The notes beneath the pieces were generated by a model. The model was not told the origin of the DNA, did not search any database, and saw nothing but the letters and a program-made list of their open reading frames with translations. The translations under genes were made by a program, and so were the position numbers. DNA of 64,000 nt from Hyphomicrobium sp. NDB2Meth4 (GTDB lineage Bacteria > Pseudomonadota > Alphaproteobacteria > Rhizobiales > Hyphomicrobiaceae), in the NCBI RefSeq assembly GCF_900117445.1, contig NZ_FPEJ01000001.1:1106501-1170500 (forward strand), given 5' to 3'. The number at the start of each line of letters is the position of its first letter. The stretch's first letter is position 1. Shown piece after piece: positions 24,558 through 34,827 of this stretch.

Positions 24558-26756
24558 ATGGCAAAGAGTTTCACGAAAACGAATGGCGGGAAGCGTCGTA
24601 GGGCGGCGCTAGATTCCGCGCGCAGCCTTCTCGAGGCCGCAAAGGATCGCTGCTGGACCATGCTCGATCCACTGCATGGCGGTGGCGCGAAGGTGAAGAA
24701 TGCACGCGCCGTTGCCGACGCCGCGATAGCGAACGCAGCAACCGCGCACGAGCGTCTTCGCGCGGCACTGGAAATTCTCCCTCAGGGCATCGTGTTCCTC
24801 GACAATGAGGGCCGATACATCCTTTGGAATCAGAAATACGCAGACATCTACAAGCGTAGTGCTGACTTGTTCAAAGTCGGCGTCCGTCTTGAAGACACGC
24901 TGCGCATCGGCGTCGGCCGGGGCGACTACCCCGAAGCAAAGGGGCGCGAGGAAGAGTGGATCAAGGAACGTCTCGACCAACTCTATAACCCGCGCGGACC
25001 CCACGAGCAGAATCTGTCCGACGGCCGCTGCATCCTCATCGAGGAGCGCAAGACCAGCGACGGCGGAGTCATCGGCCTTCGGATGGACATTACAACGCTG
25101 AAGCAGCGTGAGGCATCATTCCGCCTGCTGTTCGACGACAATCCGGTGCCCATGTTCGTCTTGGACCGGGATACGCAGTCGTTCATTGCCGCCAATGCGG
25201 CGGCCCAGAGCCATTACGGCTACACGCGCGACCAGCTTCTCAAAATGAAGCTGCATGATCTGCGCGTTGAACATGACGAGCGCGTCGACGACGTAGCTTG
25301 CTCGCACGAGACCGAGGTCGTGACTGTCAAGCATTCGACGCGCGACGGGCGCACGATCGAGGCCGTCGTCTTTTCACGCCAGCTCGAATACGAGGGCGTC
25401 CCTGCGATTCTCCTGGCGGTGGTCGACATAACCGAGCGTAAGCAGGCCGAAGCACGCATCGCCTTCATGGCGCACCACGACGCGCTGACCGAACTCCCCA
25501 ATCGCGTGCTGTTCCGGCAGCGCATGGGTGACGCGCTCGCCGCCCGCGCCCGCTCAGGCGGCTTCGCTGGCGCGCTCTGCATCGACCTCGACAACTTCAA
25601 ACTCGTCAACGATACCCTGGGTCACCCAATGGGTGATCGCCTTCTGCAGGAGGTGGCGCACCGCATCCAGCGCGTGACGCGTCAGCGCGATATGGCCGCG
25701 CGGCTTGGCGGCGACGAATTTGCCATCCTCGTTTCTGACTCGAAGACGCCCCAGGAGCTTGCAATCCTCGCACAGCGGGTGATCGACACCGTGAGCGAGC
25801 CCTACATGATCGAGGGCCACGTGCTCACGGTCGGTGCAACCGTTGGCATCGCCGTCGCTCCCACCGACGGCGAGGACGCGGACCGCCTGTTGCGCAATGC
25901 CGACCTGGCGCTCTATCGCGGTAAGTCCGAAGGCAAGTCCACATTCCGCTTCTTCGAGCAGGAGATGGACGCCAAGGCTCAGGCGCGCCGCCAGATCGAG
26001 ACCGACCTGCGCGCAGCGATCGCCACCGAGAAAATCGAGGTGTACTACCAGCCGCTCGTCGAACTATCGACCAACGAGGTGGTCGGGTTCGAGGCATTGC
26101 TGCGCTGGCCGCACCCGACGCGCGGATTCGTGCCGCCGGCCGAGTTCGTGCCCCTTGCCGAGGAAACTGGCCTTATTACCGCGCTCGGCAACTTCGTGTT
26201 GAAGCGTGCCTGTGCAGATGCCACCGAATGGCCTGAGCACGTCAAGCTTGCCGTAAACCTGTCGCCGATGCAGTTCCGCGTCGGCAACGTCTACCAAAAC
26301 GTCAAGGATGCGCTGACGGCTTCCGGCATCGACCCCGCGCGGCTTGATCTTGAGATCACCGAGAGTGTGCTGCTCGACCGCACTGACCACGTTATCGCCC
26401 ATCTTCACGCCCTGCGCGCGTTGGGGGTGCGGATCTCGATGGACGATTTCGGTACCGGCTATTCCTCGCTCAGCTATCTGCGGTCGTTCCCGTTCGACAA
26501 GATCAAGATCGACCGCTCGTTCGTGCGCGATCTGACCGGCAACCGGCACACGCTCGCCATCGTGCGTGCCATTCTCGGCCTCGCCTCCGGCCTCGATATG
26601 AAGGTGGTTGCCGAAGGCATCGAGACGCAGGCAGATCTCGCATGCCTCGCCGCCGAAGGTTGCAAGGAAGGTCAGGGCTTCTTCTTCAGCGAGGCGCGCC
26701 CGCAGGCCGAAGTCATCAAGCTTCTGAACGAAAACCAGCGCCGCCACGTGGCGTGA
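24558..26756 (+). CDS. PAS-PAS-GGDEF-EAL cyclic-di-GMP protein
   Basis: A 732-residue cytoplasmic signalling protein. A basic helical N-terminus is followed by a PAS-7-like domain (about 65-180, LPQGIVFLDNEGRYILWN), a second PAS (about 185-305), a GGDEF domain with intact GGDEF in RLGGDEFAIL (cyclic-di-GMP synthesis), and an EAL domain with intact EALLRW, DDFGTGYSSL and KIDRSFV (cyclic-di-GMP hydrolysis). Both active sites look competent, so direction depends on the sensors. No membrane helix seen. Monocistronic, with a strong terminator 36 nt downstream. Confidence 0.93.
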   Translation: MAKSFTKTNGGKRRRAALDSARSLLEAAKDRCWTMLDPLHGGGAKVKNARAVADAAIANAATAHERLRAALEILPQGIVFLDNEGRYILWNQKYADIYKRSADLFKVGVRLEDTLRIGVGRGDYPEAKGREEEWIKERLDQLYNPRGPHEQNLSDGRCILIEERKTSDGGVIGLRMDITTLKQREASFRLLFDDNPVPMFVLDRDTQSFIAANAAAQSHYGYTRDQLLKMKLHDLRVEHDERVDDVACSHETEVVTVKHSTRDGRTIEAVVFSRQLEYEGVPAILLAVVDITERKQAEARIAFMAHHDALTELPNRVLFRQRMGDALAARARSGGFAGALCIDLDNFKLVNDTLGHPMGDRLLQEVAHRIQRVTRQRDMAARLGGDEFAILVSDSKTPQELAILAQRVIDTVSEPYMIEGHVLTVGATVGIAVAPTDGEDADRLLRNADLALYRGKSEGKSTFRFFEQEMDAKAQARRQIETDLRAAIATEKIEVYYQPLVELSTNEVVGFEALLRWPHPTRGFVPPAEFVPLAEETGLITALGNFVLKRACADATEWPEHVKLAVNLSPMQFRVGNVYQNVKDALTASGIDPARLDLEITESVLLDRTDHVIAHLHALRALGVRISMDDFGTGYSSLSYLRSFPFDKIKIDRSFVRDLTGNRHTLAIVRAILGLASGLDMKVVAEGIETQADLACLAAEGCKEGQGFFFSEARPQAEVIKLLNENQRRHVA

Positions 26757-26791
26757 CCACGCACACACGGTAAGTTCGCCCACGAGAAGAG

Positions 26792-26821
26792 CAGCGCGCC
26801 ACCCACGGGCGCGCTGTTTTT
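26792..26821 (+). terminator. Rho-independent terminator after GGDEF-EAL gene
   Basis: CAGCGCGCC (26792-26800) pairs with GGCGCGCTG (26808-26816) and is followed by five T residues. Confidence 0.88.
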
Positions 26822-26839
26822 CTGCCGCCCCCTTCGCTG

Positions 26840-27841
26840 CTACATGTCGAGCACAATGCGATAGCGCGCCTTGCCATCCACCAGATGCTGGATGGCATCG
26901 TTCACCTTCGCTATCGGAAAGTGCTCTGTCTGCGGCAGCACGTTGTGCCGGGCGGCGAACTCTAGCATCTCCGCGATCGACACCGGCGATCCGGTCGGAG
27001 AGCCCGAAACGCTCTTCTGCTGTGCGATGAGATCGAACGCCAGCACCGGGATCGGCTTCAGCACCGCCCCGACCACGTGCAGCCGCCCCTTCGGCCGCAG
27101 CGTCGCCAGCATCGCCCGCCAGTCGAGCGGAACATTGACGGTCACCAACAGCATGTCGAGCGTGCCGGCCATCTTCGCGATGTCGGCGGAGTTGCGGCTG
27201 TTGACGACGTTATGCGCACCGAACGAGCGCGCCTCGTCGGCTTTGCTGTCCGTCGATGTGAATGCCGTCACCTCGCAGCCCCACGCGTTGGCGAATTTGA
27301 GGCCCAGATGCCCGAGGCCGCCGATGCCGACCACGCCGACACGGGCGGTCGGCTTGATGCCGAATACCTTGAACGGCGCAAACACCGTGATGCCACCGCA
27401 CAACAGCGGTCCCGCATCGGCCGGCGGCAAAGCCTCCGGAATGCGGATGGCCCAGGGCCACTGCGCCCGCACGCGGTCGGCGAACCCGCCGTAGTGCCCG
27501 ACGATCGTCGGCACCACCTCCGCGCAAAGGTTCTGATCGCCGCCGAGGCACTCATGGCAGTGCAGGCAGCTCTGCGCGCTCCAGCCGATGCCCACGCGCT
27601 CGCCGATCTTCAGTCCTTTGGCATTATCGCCGAGCGCCACGACGCGCCCGATGACCTCGTGTCCGGGCACCACCGGATAATTGCCGAAGCCCCACTCGTT
27701 GTTGATGACCGATAGATCAGAGTGGCACAGCCCGCAGTGCTCCACTGCCACCTCGACCTCCTTGGCGCCGAGCGGGCCCGGGTCGTATGAGAATGGCTCG
27801 AGTTTCTGCTTCGCCGCTGTCGCGGCCCAGGCATTGATCAT
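26840..27841 (-). CDS. ahr: Zinc NADPH-dependent aldehyde reductase, Ahr/YjgB type
   Basis: A 333-residue medium-chain zinc alcohol dehydrogenase that most resembles E. coli Ahr (YjgB), which reduces broad-range aldehydes with NADPH. Catalytic zinc ligands are C36/C39 region with HSDLS and GHE at 60-62; structural zinc cysteines are C92, C95, C98 and C106; the coenzyme motif is GIGGLG near 172. Family markers VINNEWGFGNYPVV and SGSPTGSPVSI are present. Stands alone on the minus strand. Confidence 0.87.
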   Translation of the reverse strand: MINAWAATAAKQKLEPFSYDPGPLGAKEVEVAVEHCGLCHSDLSVINNEWGFGNYPVVPGHEVIGRVVALGDNAKGLKIGERVGIGWSAQSCLHCHECLGGDQNLCAEVVPTIVGHYGGFADRVRAQWPWAIRIPEALPPADAGPLLCGGITVFAPFKVFGIKPTARVGVVGIGGLGHLGLKFANAWGCEVTAFTSTDSKADEARSFGAHNVVNSRNSADIAKMAGTLDMLLVTVNVPLDWRAMLATLRPKGRLHVVGAVLKPIPVLAFDLIAQQKSVSGSPTGSPVSIAEMLEFAARHNVLPQTEHFPIAKVNDAIQHLVDGKARYRIVLDM

Positions 27842-27923
27842 GGTGTGTGCTCCTCGCGTGGCATCGGCCGCGCAACTTACGCGCGTCGAGGAAACTGCAC
27901 TAGGCCATGAAACCAGAGCGGGA

Positions 27924-28142
27924 TTACCGCTGCGACGTGGCGCGATCCCATGCGCGTTGCTCCGCCGGCGAGCACCACGGATTGCCGTAGTACCCGAACC
28001 GGCCGTTGAGCCGCGTGCAGTCCTTGAGGACGGGCGCCGGCTTCCACGACCGAAGCGCCTTGCGCTTGGCCGCCTCCGCTGGAATGGAAACCGCCACAGA
28101 TGCCGCGATAAGCATGGCGATGAGCGATGTCAGGGAACGCAT
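27924..28142 (-). CDS. Small secreted protein in proBA operon
   Basis: A 72-residue protein of unknown function: signal peptide (MRSLTSLIAMLIAASVAVSIPAEA) and a mature part of about 48 residues with two cysteines (LKDCTRLNGRFGYYGNPWCSPAEQ). ATG 28142 has AAAGGAG 4 nt before it and follows the proA stop by 17 nt, so it is probably cotranscribed with proBA. Confidence 0.65.
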   Translation of the reverse strand: MRSLTSLIAMLIAASVAVSIPAEAAKRKALRSWKPAPVLKDCTRLNGRFGYYGNPWCSPAEQRAWDRATSQR

Positions 28143-28159
28143 GACACTCCTTTCCCGGC

Positions 28160-29446
28160 TCAAGTCGGCCGGATTTGGCCGTTCCCCCGCACGACGTACT
28201 TGAAGCTCGTGAGCTGTTCGACGCCCACCGGCCCGCGCGCGTGCAGCTTGCCGGTCGCGATGCCGATTTCTCCGCCGAACCCGAACTCACCGCCGTCGGC
28301 GAACTGCGTGGAGGCGTTGTGCAGCACGATTGCCGAATCCGCTTCGCGCAGGAAGCGCTCCGCCGTCTCTGCGTTCGCTGTCACGATGGCATCGGTGTGC
28401 TGCGTGCCGTAGCGCGCGATGTGATCGATCGCCCCACCGACGCCGTCGACCATCTTCATGGCAACCACTGCATCGAGATATTCCGTCGCCCAGTCGGCAT
28501 CGCTCGCAGCGATGACGCGCGCATCGGCGCCCTGCGCTGTTGCATCGCCGCGCACCTCGCACCCGGCTTCGATCAGCGCCTTGACCAGCGCCGGCAGGAA
28601 TTGCGCGGGCGCCGCCTTGTCGATCAGCACCGTCTCTGTCGCCCCGCAAACGCCCGTGCGCCTCATCTTCGCGTTGACGACGATGCTCACCGCCATGTCG
28701 AGATCGGCGTCCTTATCGACATACGTGTGGCACAGACCTTCCAGATGCGCGAACACCGGCACGCGCGCTTCCTTCTGCACGCGTTCGACCAGGCTCTTGC
28801 CGCCGCGCGGCACGATCACGTCGATGCAACCTTCGAGACCGGCGAGCATATGCCCCACCGCCGCGCGATCAGGCGTCGGCACCAGCTGAATGGCGGCTTC
28901 CGGCAGCCCGGCACTCTTCAAGCCCGAGACCAGCGCCGCATGAATGGCGAGGGACGAATGCAAGCTCTCCGAGCCCGCGCGCAGGATGGCGGCATTGCCG
29001 GCTTTCAGCGCCAGCGCACCGGCATCCGCCGTCACGTTCGGCCGGCTCTCGAAAATGATACCGATCACGCCAAGCGGCACGCGCACGCGCTGAAACCGCA
29101 ATCCGTTCGGCCGCGCCCACTCCGCCAGCACCGTGCCGACCGGATCGGACAATTCGGCGATCTCCTCGATGCCCTTGGCGATGCCTTCGATGCGCGCCTC
29201 GTTCAGCATCAGCCGGTCGATGAAGGCCGCAGGGCGCCCGGCCGCGCGCGCCGCCGCAAGGTCCTTTTCGCTTGCCGCAAGGATTGTTGCGGTTGCGTCG
29301 CGCATCGCCTTGGCAGCAGCCCGCAGCGCCGCAGTCTTCGCCTCCGGCGCAGCGAGCGAAAGAGCATGCGCAGCCGCACGCGCCCGCCGGCCCATGGCGA
29401 GCATCGTCTCCTCGGTCGCAGCGTCTATCCGCTCAGGCTTGTTCAT
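28160..29446 (-). CDS. proA: Gamma-glutamyl phosphate reductase ProA
   Basis: ProA reduces glutamyl-5-phosphate to the semialdehyde in proline synthesis. The 428-residue aldehyde-dehydrogenase-fold protein has family segments [27 protein letters not shown] and the catalytic Cys in [13 protein letters not shown]. Its ATG overlaps the proB stop as ATGA, so the two enzymes are translationally coupled, which suits channelling of the unstable intermediate. Confidence 0.97.
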   Translation of the reverse strand: MNKPERIDAATEETMLAMGRRARAAAHALSLAAPEAKTAALRAAAKAMRDATATILAASEKDLAAARAAGRPAAFIDRLMLNEARIEGIAKGIEEIAELSDPVGTVLAEWARPNGLRFQRVRVPLGVIGIIFESRPNVTADAGALALKAGNAAILRAGSESLHSSLAIHAALVSGLKSAGLPEAAIQLVPTPDRAAVGHMLAGLEGCIDVIVPRGGKSLVERVQKEARVPVFAHLEGLCHTYVDKDADLDMAVSIVVNAKMRRTGVCGATETVLIDKAAPAQFLPALVKALIEAGCEVRGDATAQGADARVIAASDADWATEYLDAVVAMKMVDGVGGAIDHIARYGTQHTDAIVTANAETAERFLREADSAIVLHNASTQFADGGEFGFGGEIGIATGKLHARGPVGVEQLTSFKYVVRGNGQIRPT

Positions 29447-30609
29447 GTGCTCGAGCTCCGGTGCAGGGCCATGTCGTCGCGATGGATCAGCTCATCGCAC
29501 CGCGACACCCCCAATATAGTGGCGATCTCCGCGCTTTTCTTGCCGATGATGCGTTCCGCGTCGACCCGCGCATAGGCAATGAGCCCGCGGCCCAGCTCCC
29601 GCCCGTCCGGCGCACGAATGATCACCGCGTCCCCGCGGTCGAAATTGCCCTCGATCCGCGCCACGCCTGCCGGCAGCAGGCTCTTTCCTGCCGCCAGTGC
29701 CGCCACTGCACCCGCATCGACGTAAACGAAGCCCTTCGGCTCCAATTGTCCGGCGATCCAGCGCTTGCGCGCTGTTATCGGATCGGAATGCGCCAGGAAC
29801 CACGTGCACGGCGCACCCTCACCGATCGAGCGCAGCGGGTGCATGACCTTGCCGCTGGCGATCACCATGTGCGTGCCCGCGCCGAGCGCGATCTTGCCCG
29901 CCTCGACCTTGGTCTTCATGCCGCCCTTCGACAGCTCGGTGCCGACATCGCCGGCCATCGCCTCGATCTCCGGCGTGATCGCCGTCACTGTGTCGAGGCG
30001 CTTGGCGTCCGCGTTGGCATTCGGTGGCGCCGTATAAAGTCCGTCGATATCCGACAGCAGCACCAGGCAGTCCGCCGATACCATTGAGGCAACCCGAGCC
30101 GAAAGGCGGTCGTTGTCGCCGTAACGGATTTCCGTCGTCGCCACAGTGTCATTCTCGTTGACGACCGGAACCGCCTTCAGGTCCAGCAGCGTCTCGATGG
30201 TGTGGCGCGCATTGAGATACCGTCGCCGCTCCTCGGTATCGCCCAGCGTCATCAACACCTGCGCCGCAACAAGGCCGCGCGCGCCGAACATCTCCTGATA
30301 GGCGTGCGCCAGGCTGATCTGCCCCACGGCCGCTGCTGCCTGGCTCTGCTCCAGCTCCAACGGCCCTTTTGGCAGCTTCAGCGTGTGGCGGCCGAGCGCA
30401 ATCGCGCCCGACGACACCAGCACCACTTGCTTGCCTGCGGCGGTCAGCGCAGCGACATCATCCAGCAGCGTGGCGAGCCACTCCGCTTTCAAAGTGCCGG
30501 TTGCACGGTCGGTCAGCAGCGCCGAGCCGATCTTGACGACGATGCGTCGCGCATTGGTCCACTCAGGACGCACGATTGATTTGGGGGCGGATTTTGCTTC
30601 TGTTGTCAT
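29443..30609 (-). CDS. proB: Glutamate 5-kinase ProB
   Basis: ProB phosphorylates glutamate, the first and feedback-controlled step of proline synthesis. The 388-residue protein has an amino-acid-kinase domain ([39 protein letters not shown]-like [15 protein letters not shown]) and a C-terminal PUA domain (about 285-380). In most Alphaproteobacteria proB follows obg directly; here about 6.6 kb of other genes lies between them. Confidence 0.97.
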   Translation of the reverse strand: MTTEAKSAPKSIVRPEWTNARRIVVKIGSALLTDRATGTLKAEWLATLLDDVAALTAAGKQVVLVSSGAIALGRHTLKLPKGPLELEQSQAAAAVGQISLAHAYQEMFGARGLVAAQVLMTLGDTEERRRYLNARHTIETLLDLKAVPVVNENDTVATTEIRYGDNDRLSARVASMVSADCLVLLSDIDGLYTAPPNANADAKRLDTVTAITPEIEAMAGDVGTELSKGGMKTKVEAGKIALGAGTHMVIASGKVMHPLRSIGEGAPCTWFLAHSDPITARKRWIAGQLEPKGFVYVDAGAVAALAAGKSLLPAGVARIEGNFDRGDAVIIRAPDGRELGRGLIAYARVDAERIIGKKSAEIATILGVSRCDELIHRDDMALHRSSST

Positions 30610-30789
30610 GGCTTGCGCTTCGGCGCGGGCTTGAGGATCGCAGCTTTGAGGCAGCCTGATAGCCCAGTCGCGCCAAAAGCGGTAGCCTCACCCCAAAAAC
30701 AAGGCCTGATTGGCCCTGAAGCGTGGCACTGGCGAACAACGAGGCAGCCCCAGCGAAAGGGGCCGCCCGACCACGTTTGGGGGAAGCGC

Positions 30790-31929
30790 ATGACCGTATT
30801 TCCGCCGAGGGCCTTCGGGCGCTCCATTGCCCTGGCATTTCTTGCTGCGACGGCCGTCCTCCTGGCCGCCGGCGGCGCCAGCGCCGAAGCCCCGGCAGTC
30901 GAGGCACCGAAGCCCGCCCTCGTCCTCAAAGGCCACACAGGCGACCTCGCACGTGCCAGTTTCAGTCCTGATGGGTCGAAAGTCGTCACCGCCTCCAGCG
31001 ACCACACGGCGCGCGTCTGGGATGCCAAGTCCGGCGCCCTGCTGGCTGACCTTCAGGGCCACACCGAAGCCGTCCGCAGCGCCGCGTTCAGCCCAGATGG
31101 CAAGCGCATCGTCACCGCATCGCGCGACGGCACAGCCCGCATTTGGGACGCTTCCAGCGGCGCACTTCAGCTGACGCTCGATGGCCACGCGGGCATGCTC
31201 GAATACGCAGCCTGGAGCCCGGACGGCTCGCGCGTCGTCACTGCCGCCCGCGACAAGAAGGCGACCGTATGGGATGCAGCCAGCGGCAAGATCGTTGCCG
31301 ATCTCGTTGGCCACACCAGCCCCGTCATGCGGGCCGCCTTCAGCCCGGACGGCACCAAGGTCGTCACCGCTTCGACCGACAAGACAGCCCGACTTTGGGA
31401 CGCCGCCACTGGCAACCCGCTCTCCACGCTCACCGGCCACAAACGCATGGTGCTCGACGCCGCCTTCGATCCGCAAGGAAAGCGCCTCGCGACCGCCGGT
31501 AGCGACGAGACCGGCATCATCTGGGATGCGGCCACGGGCGCCCGCCTCGCAACGCTCGAAGGTCACCAACGCAGTATCGTGCACATCGAGTTCAGCCCCG
31601 ACGGCAGCAAAGTCCTCACCACCTCAGGCGACCGCACCGCGCGCATCTGGGACGCATCGACCGGCGCGTTGCTGTTCACGCTCGACGGTCACGGCCGGCC
31701 CGTCATGGACGGCGCCTTCAACCCCGACGGAAAGCTCGTCGTCACCGCCTCGCACGATAAGAACGCGCGCATCTGGGACGCGGCGACCGGAAAGCTACTC
31801 GCCATCCTGTCGACCGACGCCAGCGAGGTCCAGGCGGCAGCATTCAGCCCGGACGGCAAGCGCCTCGTCACAGCGACATTCGACGGCGTCGGCAGAATCT
31901 GGGACATCTCCGCCTATCAGCCGCACTGA
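30790..31929 (+). CDS. Secreted eight-repeat WD40 propeller
   Basis: A 379-residue protein with a signal peptide (about residues 1-32) and eight consecutive WD40 repeats of exactly 42 residues from residue 46 to the end. Each has GH near the start, FSPDG, VTAS and a WD (RVWDAKSG, RIWDASSG and so on); the last lacks the GH. The repeats have no insertions, giving a likely closed eight-bladed propeller in the periplasm, probably a binding scaffold; partner unknown. ATG 30790 follows GGGGGAAG. It starts 180 nt from divergent proB. Confidence 0.87.
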   Translation: MTVFPPRAFGRSIALAFLAATAVLLAAGGASAEAPAVEAPKPALVLKGHTGDLARASFSPDGSKVVTASSDHTARVWDAKSGALLADLQGHTEAVRSAAFSPDGKRIVTASRDGTARIWDASSGALQLTLDGHAGMLEYAAWSPDGSRVVTAARDKKATVWDAASGKIVADLVGHTSPVMRAAFSPDGTKVVTASTDKTARLWDAATGNPLSTLTGHKRMVLDAAFDPQGKRLATAGSDETGIIWDAATGARLATLEGHQRSIVHIEFSPDGSKVLTTSGDRTARIWDASTGALLFTLDGHGRPVMDGAFNPDGKLVVTASHDKNARIWDAATGKLLAILSTDASEVQAAAFSPDGKRLVTATFDGVGRIWDISAYQPH

Positions 31930-31938
31930 CGAGGAACG

Positions 31939-32532
31939 ATGTCCGAAGTTCTGCACATCTACGAGACCAATGCCGCCGCATTCGACCGCGATCGCGGCCG
32001 TGATCTGATGGAGGTCCAATACCTCGAAGCCTTGCTCGAAAGGCTGCCGCCCGAGCGTCGCGTGCTCGATCTCGGGTGCGGCGCTGGCGAGCCGATCGCG
32101 CGCTACCTCATCGACAAGGGATGCCGCCTGACCGGCGTGGATGGCGCAGCTGCGATGATTGAACTATGCGCAGCACGCTTCCCCGCGATGACGTGGGTTG
32201 TCGCCGACATGCGCACCCTGGCGCTGGCGCAGCGCTTCGATGCCATCGTCGCCTGGGACAGCTTTTTTCACCTGACCGGCGATGCGCAGCGCGCGATGTT
32301 TCCCATCTTCCGCGACCACATCGCCGCGCGTGGTCTCTTGCTGTTCACGTCCGGCCCACGAGACGGTGAGGCCATGGGCCAGCTCTATGGCGAGCGCCTC
32401 TATCACGCGAGCCTTGCCGCCGAGGAATACACCAGGCTCCTCGACGCCAACGGCTTCGACGTCATCCGCCACGCCGTCGAAGATCCCGATTGCGGCGGGC
32501 ACACGGTCTGGCTGGCGCAGGCGCGCCAGTAG
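31939..32532 (+). CDS. Class I SAM-dependent methyltransferase
   Basis: A 197-residue methyltransferase with motif I VLDLGCGAGEPIA, the acidic loop TGVDGAAAMIE, and post-I VVADMRTL. Substrate is not predictable; the fold and length resemble small-molecule methyltransferases of the Methyltransf_11/25 type. It follows the WD40 gene by 9 nt on the same strand, so the two probably form a transcription unit. Confidence 0.87.
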   Translation: MSEVLHIYETNAAAFDRDRGRDLMEVQYLEALLERLPPERRVLDLGCGAGEPIARYLIDKGCRLTGVDGAAAMIELCAARFPAMTWVVADMRTLALAQRFDAIVAWDSFFHLTGDAQRAMFPIFRDHIAARGLLLFTSGPRDGEAMGQLYGERLYHASLAAEEYTRLLDANGFDVIRHAVEDPDCGGHTVWLAQARQ

Positions 32533-32554
32533 TCAGCAGCCGCAGCAAGCAAGC

Positions 32555-33112
32555 TCAAGAGGCGCGGCGCACTTCCAGCGACAGGAGCGTCAGGCTGATG
32601 CCCTGCAGCAGCAGCGCCGCCCCGACGATGGTGCCGAGCGTCCAACCGGCCGAGGACGGCAGATCGAACAGGATCAAGAGGCCCGCGACGATCGAGATCA
32701 CCGCCGAAAGGATCAGCCAGCGGCGGCTGGAAACATCGCCCACGCCGCCGCCGACCATCAGCGATGTGATGCCCTGTGCCACCAGCGTTGCGGCAATGAT
32801 CATCGTCAGCGAGACGAGCCCGAGCGTGGGGTAGAGGAAGATCATGATGCCGCCGAGGATGAAGATCGCGCCACCGAGGATCTGCCACATCGAATGGCTC
32901 CAGTCGCCCGCGCGAACGCCGTGCATGAGTTGCAGCACGCCGGCCGCAATCATCGCAGCCGCGATCCAGATCTCCGTCGTCAGCGATGCCGTCACAACGC
33001 CCATCGGCGTCGTCAGGATAAGGAATCCGAACAGCATCAGCACAATGCCGAGCGCGAGCAGCCAGCCCCAGCTCTGATGCAGCTTCGAGCGCAGTCCCTT
33101 GGTATCGTCCAT
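32555..33112 (-). CDS. HdeD-family membrane protein (DUF308)
   Basis: A 185-residue inner-membrane protein made of six predicted membrane helices arranged as three pairs (for example WGWLLALGIVLMLFGFLIL, WIAAAMIAAGVLQLMHG, LGGAIFILGGIMIFLYP). This matches the HdeD/DUF308 family, known from acid stress in E. coli but mostly uncharacterised. ATG 33112 is preceded by GGGGA; an ATG at 33139 would add nine residues. It converges with the methyltransferase gene. Confidence 0.85.
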   Translation of the reverse strand: MDDTKGLRSKLHQSWGWLLALGIVLMLFGFLILTTPMGVVTASLTTEIWIAAAMIAAGVLQLMHGVRAGDWSHSMWQILGGAIFILGGIMIFLYPTLGLVSLTMIIAATLVAQGITSLMVGGGVGDVSSRRWLILSAVISIVAGLLILFDLPSSAGWTLGTIVGAALLLQGISLTLLSLEVRRAS

Positions 33113-33165
33113 GTGCGTCCCCGCGGCAGGCATTTCCATTGCCGCCGGCCTAGCACGCCATCTGC

Positions 33166-34728
33166 CTATTTTTTGCTAACCGGCAGCGTTGCCAGCACAT
33201 GCCGGGCGGCATTCGCGCCGCCGAGAATGGCGCCCGTGTAGCCCCCGCAACCCGCGAATGCCGACGCTAGGAAAAGCCGGTCGATTGCCGTCCGCGGCGA
33301 GCGCACCTGGCCGCGCCAGATAGGCGCCTTCGGCGGCAGCGGCGCAAACCCGTAGACCGCGCCTTCGGGCGTTCCCAGATAACTGTTCATCGTCACCGGC
33401 GTGCTGAAAACGCAATTGGTCACGCTGCCGGCAAACCCCGGATAGGTTCGGTCGAGAGCGGCGATCAGTGCATCGCGCCAAGCAGACCGCTTTGCCTCGT
33501 AAGCCTCTGGATCGAGCCCCCGCCAGTTGGCGATCCTGTCCACGCCGACCACGGAGACAGGATAGGGCGGCCCGCCGAGGCCGCTGTCGACTGCCGCATA
33601 GTTGACGACCGCCAGCGGCGGCAGTGCCTCGCCCGGTAGTCGCGCCATGACATCTGAGCCACGCCGATAATCGCTGAGCGTCTGCATCCACTCGGGCAGT
33701 AGCATGGTGGCATACGAGTTGAGCCCGAACTGCTGCGGCGGCTCCGAGACGCCGATCGTTGCCGAAAAAAGAGATATCGACAACGGTTGCTCGGCATAGG
33801 GCGCAAAAAAGCGCTGACGCGTTGCATCCGGCAGCATCGCCGCCATCACCGATGGCGCGGCATTGCCGACCACGACGCGAGCGCGCACCTCGACGCGATC
33901 GCCTTCACGACCCTCATGCACGACGCCGACCGGAAGCCCATCGTTGCCGATCAGGATTTCGCTGACGGTCCGTCGCAGCAGCAGCTCTCCGCCGGACGCT
34001 CTGAACGCCTTTGCAATCGCATTGCTGAGACGTTGCGATCCACCCTGAACATAGCGTCCGCCAGCGCCGATGTAGCCGCCCTGCGCAACCGCAAACAGGA
34101 TCCACCACAAGGCATCGGGATCATCGTGCCAATAGAGAAGGTTCGCAGCCAGCGCGCACTTGGCGCCTTCGTTGTCGCCGAATGCTGCCGAGAGCCGCTG
34201 CGACAGCGATTGCCGCCAGCCGCCGACCACCGGCATCGCCTTCATCAGGGCAGAAAGCCCGGCAAGCGGATCGTCGAACGAAGCGCGCCCGCGGCTGAGC
34301 TGCCCCAGGCCGCTCGCAATCCGCTCCATCTCCGAGAGGATGTCGCCGATCCCCTCGCTGAGCGTTGGAAAGCGGTCGATCATCGCTGCCCGCGCGTCGG
34401 CAATGCCATCCGGCAGCGTAAACGCTGCACCGAGCGGCCCGCCGCGCACCTCGTACACCGAGCCCGTAGGCACCCACGTCACCTTGTCGAGCACGCCGAT
34501 GTCGCTCAGCACGGCATGCTTGGGGTCGCTCGGATCATCCGGCGCGGACGTCTCGTGCAACGAGGCTTCGATCACCAGATCTCCGGCCTTGTACGTCGAG
34601 GCAGCTCCGCCCACGCTGGTGTTGCGTTCGATGAGCAGCGTCTTGCAGCCGGCCTTGGCCAGTTGCGCGCCAGCGGTCAGCCCGCCTAGGCCCGAGCCGA
34701 TGATGATGACGTCATAGCTGTCGTTCAT
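33166..34728 (-). CDS. FAD-dependent phytoene-desaturase/CrtISO-like oxidoreductase
   Basis: A 520-residue flavoprotein with the N-terminal dinucleotide motif IIIGSGLGGLTAGAQLAKAG, the GGAAS segment, and a C-terminal FAD-contact region (LFLASAFAGCGGYTGAILGG). The layout matches the phytoene desaturase / carotenoid isomerase superfamily. No other carotenoid gene (crtB, crtE and so on) is adjacent, so the substrate is open; retinol-saturase-like or other polyene substrates are alternatives. Confidence 0.83.
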   Translation of the reverse strand: MNDSYDVIIIGSGLGGLTAGAQLAKAGCKTLLIERNTSVGGAASTYKAGDLVIEASLHETSAPDDPSDPKHAVLSDIGVLDKVTWVPTGSVYEVRGGPLGAAFTLPDGIADARAAMIDRFPTLSEGIGDILSEMERIASGLGQLSRGRASFDDPLAGLSALMKAMPVVGGWRQSLSQRLSAAFGDNEGAKCALAANLLYWHDDPDALWWILFAVAQGGYIGAGGRYVQGGSQRLSNAIAKAFRASGGELLLRRTVSEILIGNDGLPVGVVHEGREGDRVEVRARVVVGNAAPSVMAAMLPDATRQRFFAPYAEQPLSISLFSATIGVSEPPQQFGLNSYATMLLPEWMQTLSDYRRGSDVMARLPGEALPPLAVVNYAAVDSGLGGPPYPVSVVGVDRIANWRGLDPEAYEAKRSAWRDALIAALDRTYPGFAGSVTNCVFSTPVTMNSYLGTPEGAVYGFAPLPPKAPIWRGQVRSPRTAIDRLFLASAFAGCGGYTGAILGGANAARHVLATLPVSKK

Positions 34729-34827
34729 GCTGATATTGGCGTCCCGTCCCGTTACCCCTCGACAGGGCCAGCTAATCGGTCGATCAACCCAAGTCGAGCA
34801 ATTTGCTGCTTGGCAAAGCCGACTGTT

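Noticed and set aside
28175-29575. 466-codon plus-strand frame opposite proA
   Set aside because: Overlaps the whole of proA, has Arg/His-rich shadow composition and no family pattern.
30688-31584. Minus-strand frame opposite the WD40 gene with internal periodicity
   Set aside because: The periodicity comes from the 126-bp WD40 repeat unit on the plus strand.
30925-31900. Regular DNA repeats suggesting a CRISPR-like or satellite array
   Set aside because: The 126-bp period is the coding unit of 42-residue WD40 blades; there are no spacers.
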